DNA of 64,000 bases from Bradyrhizobium hipponense (GCF_008123965.1 NZ_VSTH01000076.1:1-64000); one strand, 5' to 3'; positions 7,200-16,619 are shown, counted from the stretch's first letter. A program made the numbers and translations. Notes: generated by a model from the letters alone, not told the origin.

Positions 7200-9290
7200 T
7201 CAGGCAGCAGCCGCCTTCCTGATCCAGACCTTGTTGTCGTGGAACGCGGCGCCGCCGATTGGCGCGATCGTGTCCGCGCCGGTCAACATGTTGATGCCGC
7301 GGCCGCCGATATGGTCCTTGTTCGGATGAACGGACTCCGCGATCAGCACGCCACGCCGCACGCCCTCGAACAGCGTGGCCATCAGCGTGGTCTCGCCGCG
7401 GGTGTTGCCGAGCGTCACCGCATCGCCGTCGGCGATGTCGAGCGCGGCCGCGTCCAGGGGATGGATCATCACCCTCGCCTTGCCCTCGCGCGCCTGCGAG
7501 GACGGCGTCTCGTTGAAGGTGGTGTTGAGGAAGCTGCGCGAGGGGCTGGTCGCAAGCCGGAACGGATGCGCCTGGTCGGCCTGCTCGATCACCGCCCAAT
7601 GGTCCGGCAGCGCCGGCATCTTGTCGAAATCGCCCATCATCAGCCCGAACGGCGGGTGGGCCCAGTCGGCCTTGAAATGGAATCTTCGATCGGCATGGGC
7701 AAAGCCGTCGAGAAAATGCGAGGTGCGGAAGTCCGGTTGCAGGTCGCGCCAGAGATCGGCTTCGAGACCAGCGATGTCGCCGTGGCCGCTCAGCTTCAGC
7801 GTCGCGTCGATCAATTCGCGCGGCGTCAGCTCGAAACCCGGATGCTTGGCGCCGAGCCGCGGCGCCAGCGCCTGCAGCACCTGGTGGTTGGAGCGGCATT
7901 CGCCGGGCGGGTCGATCAGCTTGGGGCCGACCGAGATGTGCTGATGGCCGCCGCCGTAATAGAGGTCGTCGTGCTCCATGAACATGGTCGCCGGCAGCAC
8001 GATGTCCGCCATCTGCGCCGTCTCGGTCATGAACTGCTCGTGCACCGCGACGAACAGATCCTCACGCGCAAAGCCCTGCCGCACCAGCGCCTGCTCCGGC
8101 GCCACCGTCATCGGATTGGTGTTCTGGATCAGCATCGCCTTGACCGGTCCCTTGCCGCGCAGGGCCTCAGTGTCTCCGGTGAGGATGCGGCCGATCTGCG
8201 ACTGGTCGAGGACGCGTACGGTCTTGTCGATTGCGTCGTGGCCCTCGATGAGGGATTCGTCGAAGTGCCACAGCGCGTAATTGTTGAAGAAGGCGCCGCC
8301 ACCTTCATATTGCCAGGCGCCGGTCACCGCGGGAATGCACAGCGCCGCGTGCATCTGCGCAGCACCGTTGCGGGAACGGGTGAAACCGTAGCCGAGGCGG
8401 ACGAAGGTCCGCTTGGTCTCGCCAACCAGCTTGGCGAAGGCCTCGATCTCGGAGACCGGAACACCACAAATGGCAGAAGCCCATTCCGGCGTGCGCGTCT
8501 TCAGGTGTGCTTCGAGCTCATCAGGGCAATCGGTGTACTTGTCCATATAAGCGCGGTCGGCATAGCCGTCGCGGAACAGGACATGCATGACGCCGCAGGC
8601 GAACGCGCCGTCGGTGCCGGGGCGCAGGATGATCTTGATGTCAGCCTGCTTCATGGTGTCGTTGTCGTAGATGTCGACCGCCGCGATTTTCGCGCCGCGC
8701 TCCTTGCGCGCCCGCGCCGCGTGCGTCATCACGTTGACCTGGGTGTTGACGGGATTGGTGCCCCAGATCACCACGAAGTCGGAGACCGCCATCTCGCGCG
8801 GATCGACGCCGGCGATTTTGCCGGTGCCGATCGCATATCCGATCCGCGCGACATTGGCGCAGATGGTCTGATAGAAGCGCGAATATTTCTTCACATGCGT
8901 CAGGCGATTGAGGCCGTCGCGCATCACCAGCCCCATCGTGCCGGCGTAATAATAGGGCCAGACCGATTCGGCACCGAACTTGCGCTCGGCGGCATTGAAG
9001 CGATGTCCGATCTCGTCCAGCGCCTCGTCCCAGGAGATCCGCGCGAATTGCCCGGAGCCCTTCGGCCCGGTGCGGCGCATCGGGTACATCAGCCGCTCGG
9101 AATGATGGATGCGCTCGGCGTAACGGGCGACCTTGGCGCAGACGACGCCGGCCGTGTAGGTCTGCTTCTTCGAACCGCGGACGCGACCGATGCTCCGGCC
9201 CTCGATCACCTCGATATCGAGCGCGCAGGCCGAGGGGCAATCATGCGGACAGGTGGAGTGGCGGATTTCGATTTTGGCGTGCTGGTTCAT
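7200..9290 (-). CDS. Molybdopterin oxidoreductase (4Fe-4S, bis-MGD type)
   Basis: A 696-aa enzyme of the DMSO reductase/formate dehydrogenase superfamily. The N-terminus carries the iron-sulfur motif STCPHDCPSACALDIEV, with the fourth cysteine in GVVCAK. The molybdopterin domain follows (FVVIWGTNPVNTQVNVMTHA, LIQNTNPMTVAPEQAL) and a C-terminal molydopterin dinucleotide-binding domain (SRSFLNTTFNETPSS, GDAVTLGNTRGE). There is no twin-arginine signal, so it should be cytoplasmic. The substrate cannot be read from sequence; related proteins are usually annotated only as family members. It lies 150 bp upstream of the cut hydratase on the same strand, and the two may have formed one operon before the truncation. 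Confidence 0.85.
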   Translation of the reverse strand: MNQHAKIEIRHSTCPHDCPSACALDIEVIEGRSIGRVRGSKKQTYTAGVVCAKVARYAERIHHSERLMYPMRRTGPKGSGQFARISWDEALDEIGHRFNAAERKFGAESVWPYYYAGTMGLVMRDGLNRLTHVKKYSRFYQTICANVARIGYAIGTGKIAGVDPREMAVSDFVVIWGTNPVNTQVNVMTHAARARKERGAKIAAVDIYDNDTMKQADIKIILRPGTDGAFACGVMHVLFRDGYADRAYMDKYTDCPDELEAHLKTRTPEWASAICGVPVSEIEAFAKLVGETKRTFVRLGYGFTRSRNGAAQMHAALCIPAVTGAWQYEGGGAFFNNYALWHFDESLIEGHDAIDKTVRVLDQSQIGRILTGDTEALRGKGPVKAMLIQNTNPMTVAPEQALVRQGFAREDLFVAVHEQFMTETAQMADIVLPATMFMEHDDLYYGGGHQHISVGPKLIDPPGECRSNHQVLQALAPRLGAKHPGFELTPRELIDATLKLSGHGDIAGLEADLWRDLQPDFRTSHFLDGFAHADRRFHFKADWAHPPFGLMMGDFDKMPALPDHWAVIEQADQAHPFRLATSPSRSFLNTTFNETPSSQAREGKARVMIHPLDAAALDIADGDAVTLGNTRGETTLMATLFEGVRRGVLIAESVHPNKDHIGGRGINMLTGADTIAPIGGAAFHDNKVWIRKAAAA

Positions 9291-9524
9291 GGCCAGATTC
9301 GTAACACCAAAATACCGGCCCGCCGAGCGCCTTTATCCGGCAACGCCCATGCGAATTGCTCAGACCGCGCATAGGGCGGGTTCCTGCCGGGCGCCCGAAA
9401 TGCGGGTCAGTCACACCGAAAACGGCCCGATATTCCCGGCACGATCGACCTTGTGAGGCGTCGACAGTCCGCGCGTCCAGCCGCTAAAGTGCCGTCCAAC
9501 AAGAACGATATCAGGGAGGTGGGC

Positions 9525-10499
9525 ATGACAGCCCGAAGATTCGCGCAGGCGTTCGCGGTCGGCCTGCTTGCGGTATTTTCCGCCGCCCCCTCGTTCGCAC
9601 AGGATTATCCCGCTCATGCCGTCCGGATCGTGGTGCCCTTCGGCGCCGGCGGACCGGCGGACGTCGCGGCCCGGCTGATCGGCAACGCACTCCAGGAGAG
9701 CTTTGGGCAACCCTTTGTGGTCGAAAACCGCACCGGCGCGGGCGGCGTCATCGGGACGGTCGAGGCGGCGAAATCGCCGGCCGACGGCTACACGCTGCTC
9801 ATGATGTCCAACACCCAGACCGCGAATGAATCGCTGCTGACACCTGCGCAGCGCAAATACGAACTGATGCGCGACCTCGCGCCGATCGCGCCTGTGAACT
9901 ATTCCGATCTCGTCATCGTGGTGAACCCGCAGGTCGCGGCGAAATCGTTGCAAGAGTTCATCGCACTCGCCAGGGCGCAACCGGGCAAGCTGAACTACGC
10001 ATCCTCCGGCCAGGGCACGCCCTACCACATGGCCGGCGAGCTGTTCAAAGCCATGGCCGGCATCGACCTTGTTCACGTTCCCTATCGCAACAGCGGCGAA
10101 GCGCGCAGCGGCGTAATCGGTGGACAGGTGCAGATGATGATCGACGCCGTGCCGGCGATGGCACCGAACGTCGCCGAGAACCAGGTCCGCGCGCTCGCGA
10201 CCACAGGCAAGCAACGCTCAGCGGTGCTGCCGAACGTGCCGACCGCGACTGAGGCAGGCGTGCCCGGCTATGAGGCGACGATCTGGCTCGGCCTGATGGC
10301 GCCTTCCGGCACCCCAAGGCCGGTCATCGATAAACTCAACGCCGCCGTGAACGCATTGGTGAAGCGCCCCGACATCGTAAAGCTCTGGACCGAGCAAGGT
10401 GCCGTGCCCATGTCGATGACGCCGGAGCAGTTCGACAAATTCCTGCGCGGCGACATCGCCAAATGGGCCGACGTCGTCAAGAAGTTCAACAAATCCTGA
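9525..10499 (+). CDS. Bug-family tripartite tricarboxylate binding protein
   Basis: A 324-aa periplasmic binding protein of the Bug/TctC family. The start at 9525 follows GGGAGGTGGGC and gives a signal peptide ending ...SFAQDYP. Family marks are VRIVVPFGAGGPADVAARLI near the start, VVENRTGAGGVIGTVEAAKS, the ASSGQGTPYHMAGELFKAM region, and LPNVPTATEAGVPGYEA. Bug proteins bind small carboxylates or aromatic acids and are often orphans without TctAB, as here. It directly precedes a molybdenum hydroxylase (13-bp gap), so it may deliver or sense the substrate of that enzyme. Confidence 0.9.
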   Translation: MTARRFAQAFAVGLLAVFSAAPSFAQDYPAHAVRIVVPFGAGGPADVAARLIGNALQESFGQPFVVENRTGAGGVIGTVEAAKSPADGYTLLMMSNTQTANESLLTPAQRKYELMRDLAPIAPVNYSDLVIVVNPQVAAKSLQEFIALARAQPGKLNYASSGQGTPYHMAGELFKAMAGIDLVHVPYRNSGEARSGVIGGQVQMMIDAVPAMAPNVAENQVRALATTGKQRSAVLPNVPTATEAGVPGYEATIWLGLMAPSGTPRPVIDKLNAAVNALVKRPDIVKLWTEQGAVPMSMTPEQFDKFLRGDIAKWADVVKKFNKS

Positions 10500-10514
10500 G
10501 GCCGCAGAGCGACG

Positions 10515-10985
10515 ATGCCTACCATTGAATTCCAGCTCAACGGCACCGCAACGGCCGTCGATGCCGATCCGGATCAGGCGCTGCTGGACGTGCTGCGCGG
10601 CCGGCTCGGCGTCACCGGGCCACATTTCGGCTGCGGCGCCGGCGAGTGCGGCGCCTGCCATGTCATGGTCGACGATCGCGCGATCGCGTCCTGCGACATG
10701 CCGATGTGGTCGGTCGCAGGCAAGGACGTCGTCACAGTCGAAGGCCTCGGCACGGCGGAACAGCCGCATCCGCTGCAACGCGCCTTCATCTCCGAGCAGG
10801 CGATGCAATGCGGCTATTGCGTCTCGGGAATCCTGATCAGCGCGGCGGCGCTGCTGATGCACAATCCGTCGCCGACGGAGGCGGAGGTGAGAGCGGCGCT
10901 CGATCGCAATCTGTGCCGCTGCGGATCGCATAATCGCATGGTGCGCGCCGTGCTGCGCGCGGCTTCGCAGATGGCAACCTCATGA
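10515..10985 (+). CDS. Molybdenum hydroxylase, 2Fe-2S small subunit
   Basis: A 156-aa electron-transfer subunit of the xanthine oxidase family (isoquinoline 1-oxidoreductase alpha subunit/nicotinate dehydrogenase type). It has two [2Fe-2S] sites: a plant-ferredoxin type (CGAGECGACHVMV, with a further Cys in ASCDMP) and the C-terminal helical one (QCGYCVSGILI ... NLCRCGSHNRM). It follows the Bug protein closely and overlaps the large subunit gene by four bases (ATGA), which indicates translational coupling. Such pairs hydroxylate N-heterocycles or aldehydes; no separate FAD subunit is present here. Confidence 0.9.
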   Translation: MPTIEFQLNGTATAVDADPDQALLDVLRGRLGVTGPHFGCGAGECGACHVMVDDRAIASCDMPMWSVAGKDVVTVEGLGTAEQPHPLQRAFISEQAMQCGYCVSGILISAAALLMHNPSPTEAEVRAALDRNLCRCGSHNRMVRAVLRAASQMATS

Positions 10986-13114
10986 TGACGCCGCCCCCTG
11001 CCCCGAAACTGCCGATCAGCCTGACGGCCAATCCAAGGCTGTCGTCGTGGGTGAGGTTCACCGGCGAAGGCCGCGTGGCGATCTCGCCCGGCAAGGTCGA
11101 GATCGGCCAGGGCATCGTCACCGCGCTGGCGCAGATCGCCGCGGACGAACTCGAAGTCGATATGTCCCGGATCGAGATGATCCGTGCCTCGACGGCGACC
11201 AGCCCGAACGAGGGCGTGACCTCGGGCAGCCTGTCGATCCAGCAATCCGGGCGCGCGCTGCGCCACGTCTGCGCCGAGGTGCGCCAGCGCTTCCTCGTCG
11301 CGGCATCGGAACGCCTCGGCGTCGATGCGGCGCGGCTCGAGGTCAACGACGGTATGATCTCCGGGCCCGGCAATGTCAGGACCAGCTATTGGGAACTGGC
11401 CGGTGACGTCTCGCTCGACCACGACGCCACCGCGGGCGCCATTGCGAAGAGCGCGGTGAAGCGCGCCGTCGCCGGGCATTCGGTCGAGCGCATCGATATT
11501 CCCGACAAGGTGTTCGCCCGGCCGCGTTTCATCCATGACGCCGCGCTGCCGGGCCTGCTGCACGGACGCGTGCTGCGGCCAGACATCTCCGGCGCCAGAT
11601 TGGTCGCGCTCGACGAAGACGCTGCGCGCGCAATTCCCGGACTGGTCGCGATCGCTCGCGACGGCGGCTTTGCCGGCGTGGTTTCCGACAGCGAGGCGGC
11701 GGCCGAGGCTGCGTTGAACGCATTGCGCAAGCGCGCGACATGGTCGGGTGGCGAACCGCTGCCCGACGAAGATGATCTGGCGGGCTTTCTGAGGTGCCAG
11801 CCGGCCCAGACCACCATCATCGACACCAGGACGACAGCGGCGACGCGCCAGCACGCCCGCACTCTCCGCCGGCAATATACCCGTCCCTACATCGCACATG
11901 CCTCGATCGCGCCATCCTGCGCGATCGCACAATGGGACGGCGATCGCATCCACGTCTGGACGCACAGCCAGGGCGTCTATCTGCTGCGCACCGATCTTGC
12001 GATCGTGCTCAAGCTGCCGGCCGAAAATATCGTCGTCGAGCACGTGGAGGGCGCCGGCTGCTACGGACACAATGCGGCCGACGACGTCGCGCTCGACGCG
12101 GTGCTGCTGGCGAAAGCCGCCAGTGGCCGTCAGGTGCGGGTGCAGTGGTCGCGCCACGACGAGATGTCCCACGCGCCATTTGGCGCGGCCATGGCCATCG
12201 AGATCGAGGCCGATCTCGATGAGGACAACGAGATCATCGGCTGGCGCCACGCGATCTGGAGCAATGGCCATGCCGCCCGACCCGGGCGCGCGGCACAGCC
12301 GGCGCTGCTCGGCGCGACCGAGATCGCGAACCCCTACCCGCGCATGATCTCGACCAATCCGCCGGCGGCCAATGGCGGTGGTGGCGATCGCAATTCCGTT
12401 CCGCTCTATGACCTCCCGGCCTGGACGATCACGAGCCATCGGCTGCTGACCATGCCGGTGCGCACCTCGGCGCTGCGGACCCTGGGTGCGCAAGGCAATG
12501 TGTTTGCCATCGAATCCCTGCTCGACGAGATCGCCGCCTTGCGCGGCGAAGACCCGATCGCGTTCCGCCTGCGGCATCTGCGCGACGAGCGCGCGAAGGA
12601 CGTCATCCGCGCCGCGGCGCGACGCGCAGCATGGAAGCCGCAGAGACGATCCGGCACCGGCCATGGCGTTGGCTTTGCGCGCTACAAGAACACGGGCGCC
12701 TATTGCGCAGCGATCGCCGAGATCGAAGGCACTGATGAGATCCGGGTGAAAAGGCTGACGCTTGCGATCGATGTCGGCGAGACCATCAATCCGGACGGCG
12801 TCGTCAATCAGATCGAGGGCGGCGCGATCCAGGCGACGAGCTGGGTCCTGAAGGAACGCGTCCGCTTTGACGGCACGCGCATCACATCGACCTCTTGGAC
12901 GGACTATCCGATCCTGACCTTCACCGAGGTGCCGGCGGTGGATGTCGAGATCATCCAGCGGCCCGAGGTCGAGCCGGTCGGGGCCGGCGAAGCCGCGCAC
13001 GGCCCCGTGACGGCGGCGATCGCGAATGCAGTTCATGACTGCCTCGGCGTGCGCGTGCGCGACCTGCCGATCACGCGCGACAGGATCATTGCAGCCATGG
13101 AGCTTGCATCGTGA
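10982..13114 (+). CDS. Molybdenum hydroxylase, molybdopterin large subunit
   Basis: A 710-aa catalytic subunit of the xanthine dehydrogenase/aldehyde oxidase family, closest in layout to IorB-type one-chain Mo subunits. It shows KVEIGQGIVTALAQIAADEL, FIHDAALPGLLHGRVLRPD, the substrate-pocket region RTSALRTLGAQGNVFAIES, and the C-terminal GAGEAAHGPVTAAIANAV with the catalytic glutamate. No twin-arginine signal or cytochrome domain is seen, so the enzyme is probably cytoplasmic and its final electron acceptor is unknown. Both ends overlap neighbours by four bases. Likely substrates are aromatic N-heterocycles or aldehydes; the sequence does not decide. Confidence 0.88.
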   Translation: MMTPPPAPKLPISLTANPRLSSWVRFTGEGRVAISPGKVEIGQGIVTALAQIAADELEVDMSRIEMIRASTATSPNEGVTSGSLSIQQSGRALRHVCAEVRQRFLVAASERLGVDAARLEVNDGMISGPGNVRTSYWELAGDVSLDHDATAGAIAKSAVKRAVAGHSVERIDIPDKVFARPRFIHDAALPGLLHGRVLRPDISGARLVALDEDAARAIPGLVAIARDGGFAGVVSDSEAAAEAALNALRKRATWSGGEPLPDEDDLAGFLRCQPAQTTIIDTRTTAATRQHARTLRRQYTRPYIAHASIAPSCAIAQWDGDRIHVWTHSQGVYLLRTDLAIVLKLPAENIVVEHVEGAGCYGHNAADDVALDAVLLAKAASGRQVRVQWSRHDEMSHAPFGAAMAIEIEADLDEDNEIIGWRHAIWSNGHAARPGRAAQPALLGATEIANPYPRMISTNPPAANGGGGDRNSVPLYDLPAWTITSHRLLTMPVRTSALRTLGAQGNVFAIESLLDEIAALRGEDPIAFRLRHLRDERAKDVIRAAARRAAWKPQRRSGTGHGVGFARYKNTGAYCAAIAEIEGTDEIRVKRLTLAIDVGETINPDGVVNQIEGGAIQATSWVLKERVRFDGTRITSTSWTDYPILTFTEVPAVDVEIIQRPEVEPVGAGEAAHGPVTAAIANAVHDCLGVRVRDLPITRDRIIAAMELAS

Positions 13115-13809
13115 CGACCTTGAACATCCTCAGCGGAGGCGCGGCGCAAGGCCTGGTTCGCGGCCTCACCGAGCCCTTCAAGGCTGAGACCGGATTTGCA
13201 ATCGACGGCGAGTTCGGTCCGGTCGGCGTCATGGCCGACAAGCTGCGCGCGGGTACGCCGGCCGATCTCGTGATCGTGACGCGGACGCTGCTTGCAAAGC
13301 TGGCCGAGGAAAGTCTGGTCATCCCCTCCTCGATTGCAGATATCGGCCGGGTCGAGACGGCGCTGGCGGTCCGTAGCCGCGATCCCAAGGTGACGGCGAA
13401 GACCGAAGCCGATCTGCGCGAGGTGCTGCGCAGCGCCGACGCGATCTACGTTCCGGATACCAAAGCCTCGACCGCGGGACGGCACGTCGCAAAAGTCCTG
13501 GATCAGCTCGGCATCGCCTATGAGGTCGCCTCGCGCCTCAAGATCTTTCCGAACGGCGCAACTGCGATGCGGGAGCTTGCGACCTCGACCGCTGCGCGCC
13601 CGATCGGCTGCACGCAGGCAACCGAGATCATCGCGACCGACGGTATCGCGCTGTCAGGATCGCTGCCGCCGGGATGCGAGCTCGTGACGATGTACACGGC
13701 CGCTGTGAGTGCACGGGCCGCACATCCGGGCGAAGCCGCCGCGCTGATCACGCTGCTGACCGGCGCAGACCGGAAGGAGCTGCGCCAACGCGCGGGCTTT
13801 GGCGGTTAG
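13111..13809 (+). CDS. ModA-like binding protein without signal peptide
   Basis: A 232-aa protein with the type 2 periplasmic-binding fold of the molybdate-binding ModA family: LNILSGGAAQGLVRGLTEPF, PADLVIVTRTLLAKLAEESL, IYVPDTKASTAGRHVAKVLD, and IGCTQATEIIATDGIALSGS. Translation starts at a GTG overlapping the stop of the large subunit. The mature-like fold begins at residue 3, so there is no signal peptide, and no ModBC transporter lies nearby. As the last gene of a molybdenum hydroxylase operon it may act in the cytoplasm, perhaps in cofactor supply or enzyme maturation. That role is inference; a lost signal peptide is the alternative. Confidence 0.75.
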   Translation: MTTLNILSGGAAQGLVRGLTEPFKAETGFAIDGEFGPVGVMADKLRAGTPADLVIVTRTLLAKLAEESLVIPSSIADIGRVETALAVRSRDPKVTAKTEADLREVLRSADAIYVPDTKASTAGRHVAKVLDQLGIAYEVASRLKIFPNGATAMRELATSTAARPIGCTQATEIIATDGIALSGSLPPGCELVTMYTAAVSARAAHPGEAAALITLLTGADRKELRQRAGFGG

Positions 13810-13824
13810 ATGCGATAGATCGCG

Positions 13825-14631
13825 CTATTTGCTCATCTGGGTGAGGCCAGTCGGCGGACCATCGACGGCGGTCCAGCCGCCATCGACGAACAGCGTGCTG
13901 CCGCTGACATAGCTGGCGGCATCCGAGGCGAGATAGGCAACGGCTGTTGCGACCTCGTCGGCACTGCTCCAGCGGTTGAACACGGTGTGGCCGGCGTAGA
14001 GATTGTAGATGTCGGGCCGCTGCTTGAACGGACCGGTCAGCGCGGTCTCCGCGATGCTCGGCGCAATCGCGTTGACGCGGACGCCGGCGCGGCCGACCTC
14101 GGAGGCAAAGCCTTTCACCAGCAGGCCGATCGCTGCCTTGGTCGAGCCATACACGGCAAGACCGGGTTCGATGGTCACCGCGCGTACCGACGAGCAGGCG
14201 ATGATGCTGCCACCCTTCTGCTCCACCATGATGCGGCCGAACGCCTGGAAGAACCAGACCGTGCCCTTGACGTTGAGGTTAAGGACGCGGTCGAGATCCT
14301 CCTCGGTGTAGTCGAGGATGGTCTTGCGGATGTTGAGCCCGGGCGTCGTCACGGCGATGTCGAGCCGCGAAAATTTCTGCATCACGCTCGCTGCCAGAGC
14401 GGTGACGTCAGCAGCGCTCGCGGCATCGCACGCGGCGGCTTCTGCCCAGCCGCCCTTGTCGCGAATGCCGGCGGCAGTCGCCTCAGCGGCGTCAAGCGTC
14501 CGATCGGCGCAGACGATTCGGGCACCGAGGCCCGCCAGCGCTTCCGCGGACGATTTGCCGATGCCGGATGCGGCGCCGAGCACGACAGCCGTTTTGCCGG
14601 TGAGATCGAAGAGCTTGCGATAGTCAGTCAC
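13825..14631 (-). CDS. Short-chain dehydrogenase/reductase
   Basis: A 268-aa classical SDR. It shows the nucleotide-binding VVLGAASGIGKSSAEALAG, the NAG-like region replaced by TTPGLNIRK, the catalytic Ser in IIACSSVRAV and the YGSTK pair (Tyr and Lys). It ends in a normal substrate lid and VSGSTLFVDGGW. The GTG at 14631 is chosen as start because GGGAGAA lies before it and upstream residues look non-coding. It is convergent with the ModA-like gene (15-bp gap) and lies just downstream of the TRAP permease on the same strand, so it probably oxidises or reduces the transported compound. Confidence 0.85.
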   Translation of the reverse strand: MTDYRKLFDLTGKTAVVLGAASGIGKSSAEALAGLGARIVCADRTLDAAEATAAGIRDKGGWAEAAACDAASAADVTALAASVMQKFSRLDIAVTTPGLNIRKTILDYTEEDLDRVLNLNVKGTVWFFQAFGRIMVEQKGGSIIACSSVRAVTIEPGLAVYGSTKAAIGLLVKGFASEVGRAGVRVNAIAPSIAETALTGPFKQRPDIYNLYAGHTVFNRWSSADEVATAVAYLASDAASYVSGSTLFVDGGWTAVDGPPTGLTQMSK

Positions 14632-14709
14632 AGACAGATTCTCCCTGTTGATGTGACGCAAAGTATCGCAAGCCCGGCCCGCCGGCCAAGGCCGGCGCAC
14701 GCACGACAG

Positions 14710-16002
14710 CTATCCCTTGTATCCCATCAGCAGGCGCGGCAGCCACAGCGAGAAGGCGGGCACATAAGTCACGAACATGAGCGCTGCGATCAAGGCGGCG
14801 TAGAACGGCAGGATGGTGCGCATCACCGCGCCCACCGAGATGCCGCCGATGGCGCAACCCACGAACTGCGTCGTTCCGACCGGCGGGGTGTTCAGCCCCA
14901 GGGCGCAGTTGATCAGCATCAACATGCCGAACTGCACGGGGTCCATGCCCGCCTTCATCGCGATCGGCAGGAAGATCGGCGTGCAGATCAGGATGGTCGC
15001 CGCCATGTCCATGAACGTGCCGAGCACGAACAGGATGACATTGATGAGCAGGAAGATGACCCAGGGCTGCGAGGACACCTTGCTCATCATCTCGCCGGCG
15101 AGATCGGCCACTTCGTAGAGTCCCATCAGATACTGGAACATGGTGGAGACGCCGATCAGCAGCAGCACCACGCCGGTTGTCTTAACCGCCTTGGACGCGG
15201 CTCGCAGGAAGTTGCTCCAGGTCATGGTGCGGTAGATGAAGAACGTTAGCAGGATCGTGTAAGTGACCGCGACGGCTGCGGATTCAGTTGCCGTGAAGAC
15301 GCCGGACAGGATTCCGGCCAGGATGATGCCGACGATCAGAAGTCCGGGCAGAGCGGCCGCGAACGAGCGCAAAACCTCGGCCCATCCCGGGAACTTGCCG
15401 GCCGGATAGCCTCGCTTCACTGCGACTGCGTAAGCGGCGACCAGCATGCACACCATCAGCACGAGCGCCGGCAACAGACCGGCGGCGATCAGCGCGCCGA
15501 TCGACACCTTGCCGCCGGCGGCCAGGGCGTAAATGATCATGTTGTGACTGGTCGGCATCAGCGCTCCGACCAGCGAGGCATGGGTGGTGACGTTGACGGC
15601 GTAGTCGGTGTCGAAACCTTCCTTTTTCATCATGGGGATCATCACTGCCCCCATCGCCGATACGTCGGCCACAGGCGAGCCGGATACACCGCCGAACAAT
15701 GTGCAGGCGACCACGTTCGACATGCCAAGCCCGCCACGGATGTGTCCGACGAGATTCTTGGCGAGCTGCACGATCTTGTCGGCAACGCCGCCATGCAGCA
15801 TCAGCTCACCGCTGAAGACGAAGAACGGGATGGCGAGGAAGGAGAAGATGTTCATCCCCGACATCATCTGCTGGAAGATGACGGCGACCGGCAGGCCTTC
15901 GTACAGGATGGTGCAAATCGCCGAGAGGCCGATCGCGAAGGCGACCGGGACGCCGAGAACCAGGAATCCGAAGAAGGAGGCGCCGAGAATGATCAGTTCC
16001 AT
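14710..16002 (-). CDS. dctM: TRAP transporter large permease (DctM)
   Basis: A 430-aa membrane protein with about twelve hydrophobic segments and the DctM/SiaM family marks: LVLGVPVAFAIGLSAI at the start, VACTLFGGVSGSPVADVSAM, MIPMMKKEGFDTDYAVNVTT and GLNTPPVGTTQFVGCAIGG. It is the transport-catalysing subunit that uses the sodium gradient to import an organic acid delivered by DctP. Its start overlaps the end of dctQ by ten bases. Substrate unknown; TRAP systems typically take dicarboxylates, keto acids or aromatic acids. Confidence 0.92.
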   Translation of the reverse strand: MELIILGASFFGFLVLGVPVAFAIGLSAICTILYEGLPVAVIFQQMMSGMNIFSFLAIPFFVFSGELMLHGGVADKIVQLAKNLVGHIRGGLGMSNVVACTLFGGVSGSPVADVSAMGAVMIPMMKKEGFDTDYAVNVTTHASLVGALMPTSHNMIIYALAAGGKVSIGALIAAGLLPALVLMVCMLVAAYAVAVKRGYPAGKFPGWAEVLRSFAAALPGLLIVGIILAGILSGVFTATESAAVAVTYTILLTFFIYRTMTWSNFLRAASKAVKTTGVVLLLIGVSTMFQYLMGLYEVADLAGEMMSKVSSQPWVIFLLINVILFVLGTFMDMAATILICTPIFLPIAMKAGMDPVQFGMLMLINCALGLNTPPVGTTQFVGCAIGGISVGAVMRTILPFYAALIAALMFVTYVPAFSLWLPRLLMGYKG

Positions 16003-16541
16003 GAGGGGACGACCTCTTCGCCGCGCAGGAGAGCAATAATGTGCTCGATTGAAAAGGAGACGATCAAGACGCCGGAGGCGATCAGCGGTACGTAGCGGAC
16101 CACCTCAGGCAGGCCGAGATTGGGGATCTTCACGGTTCCGACCGACGCCCCGAGTATCCAGCCATTATACGCCATCGCAATTCCGAACACCGCCACCAGA
16201 ACGTGAATCACTAGCTCGATCTTCTCTCGCGTGTGATCCGGAAGCATTACCAGCAGACTGTCCATTCCGATGTGTCCGGCATCGCGCACGCCCACCGCTG
16301 CGCCGATCAGCGTGACATAGAGGATGAGAACCAGAGCAAGGTTCTCCGTCCAAGTCGGGCTAGAATTGAGCACGTAACGTCCGAACACCTGGTAGAAGAC
16401 GATGGTGACGATGACGAGCAGGCCGCTCACGGACAGGTACATGCCCGCGCGAGCGACGGGGGCATTGATCCGCGACAGCAAGCCGGTAGCCCGGCGTCCG
16501 GCGACCTCCTGCTCGTGGCTTGCGACGTGTGGGTCTGTCAT
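15993..16541 (-). CDS. dctQ: TRAP transporter small permease (DctQ)
   Basis: A 182-aa protein with four predicted membrane segments and the DctQ pattern VIVTIVFYQVFGRYVLNSSP, then WTENLALVLILYVTLIGAAV, then DAGHIGMD. It forms the membrane complex with DctM. It is translationally overlapped with dctM and separated from dctP by 78 bp that contain a strong hairpin, a common arrangement that lets the binding protein be made in excess. Confidence 0.92.
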   Translation of the reverse strand: MTDPHVASHEQEVAGRRATGLLSRINAPVARAGMYLSVSGLLVIVTIVFYQVFGRYVLNSSPTWTENLALVLILYVTLIGAAVGVRDAGHIGMDSLLVMLPDHTREKIELVIHVLVAVFGIAMAYNGWILGASVGTVKIPNLGLPEVVRYVPLIASGVLIVSFSIEHIIALLRGEEVVPSWN

Positions 16542-16572
16542 CCCGCGTCTCCTTGCGCGTCTTCTTGCGAGC

Positions 16573-16602
16573 GTCCGGTGTCACCTCGCGGCGACACCGG
16601 AC
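16573..16602 (-). terminator. Intercistronic hairpin between dctP and dctQ
   Basis: GTCCGGTGTC (16573-16582) and GACACCGGAC (16593-16602) form a perfect 10-bp stem with a 10-base loop. It lies 18 bp beyond the dctP stop and about 30 bp before dctQ. There is no T-run, so it is more likely an mRNA-stabilising or partial-attenuation element than a full terminator. Confidence 0.6.
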
Positions 16603-16619
16603 CCGACGCTGCTATGGTC

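Noticed and set aside
6702..9374. Very long plus-strand open frame of 890 codons
   Set aside because: It is the antisense shadow of the molybdopterin oxidoreductase gene; its translation is rich in Arg, His and Gly without any domain, while the minus strand has clear iron-sulfur and molybdopterin motifs.
10814..13036. Long minus-strand open frame of 740 codons
   Set aside because: Shadow of the molybdenum hydroxylase large subunit, caused by high GC and strong codon bias; no domain and no plausible start signal.
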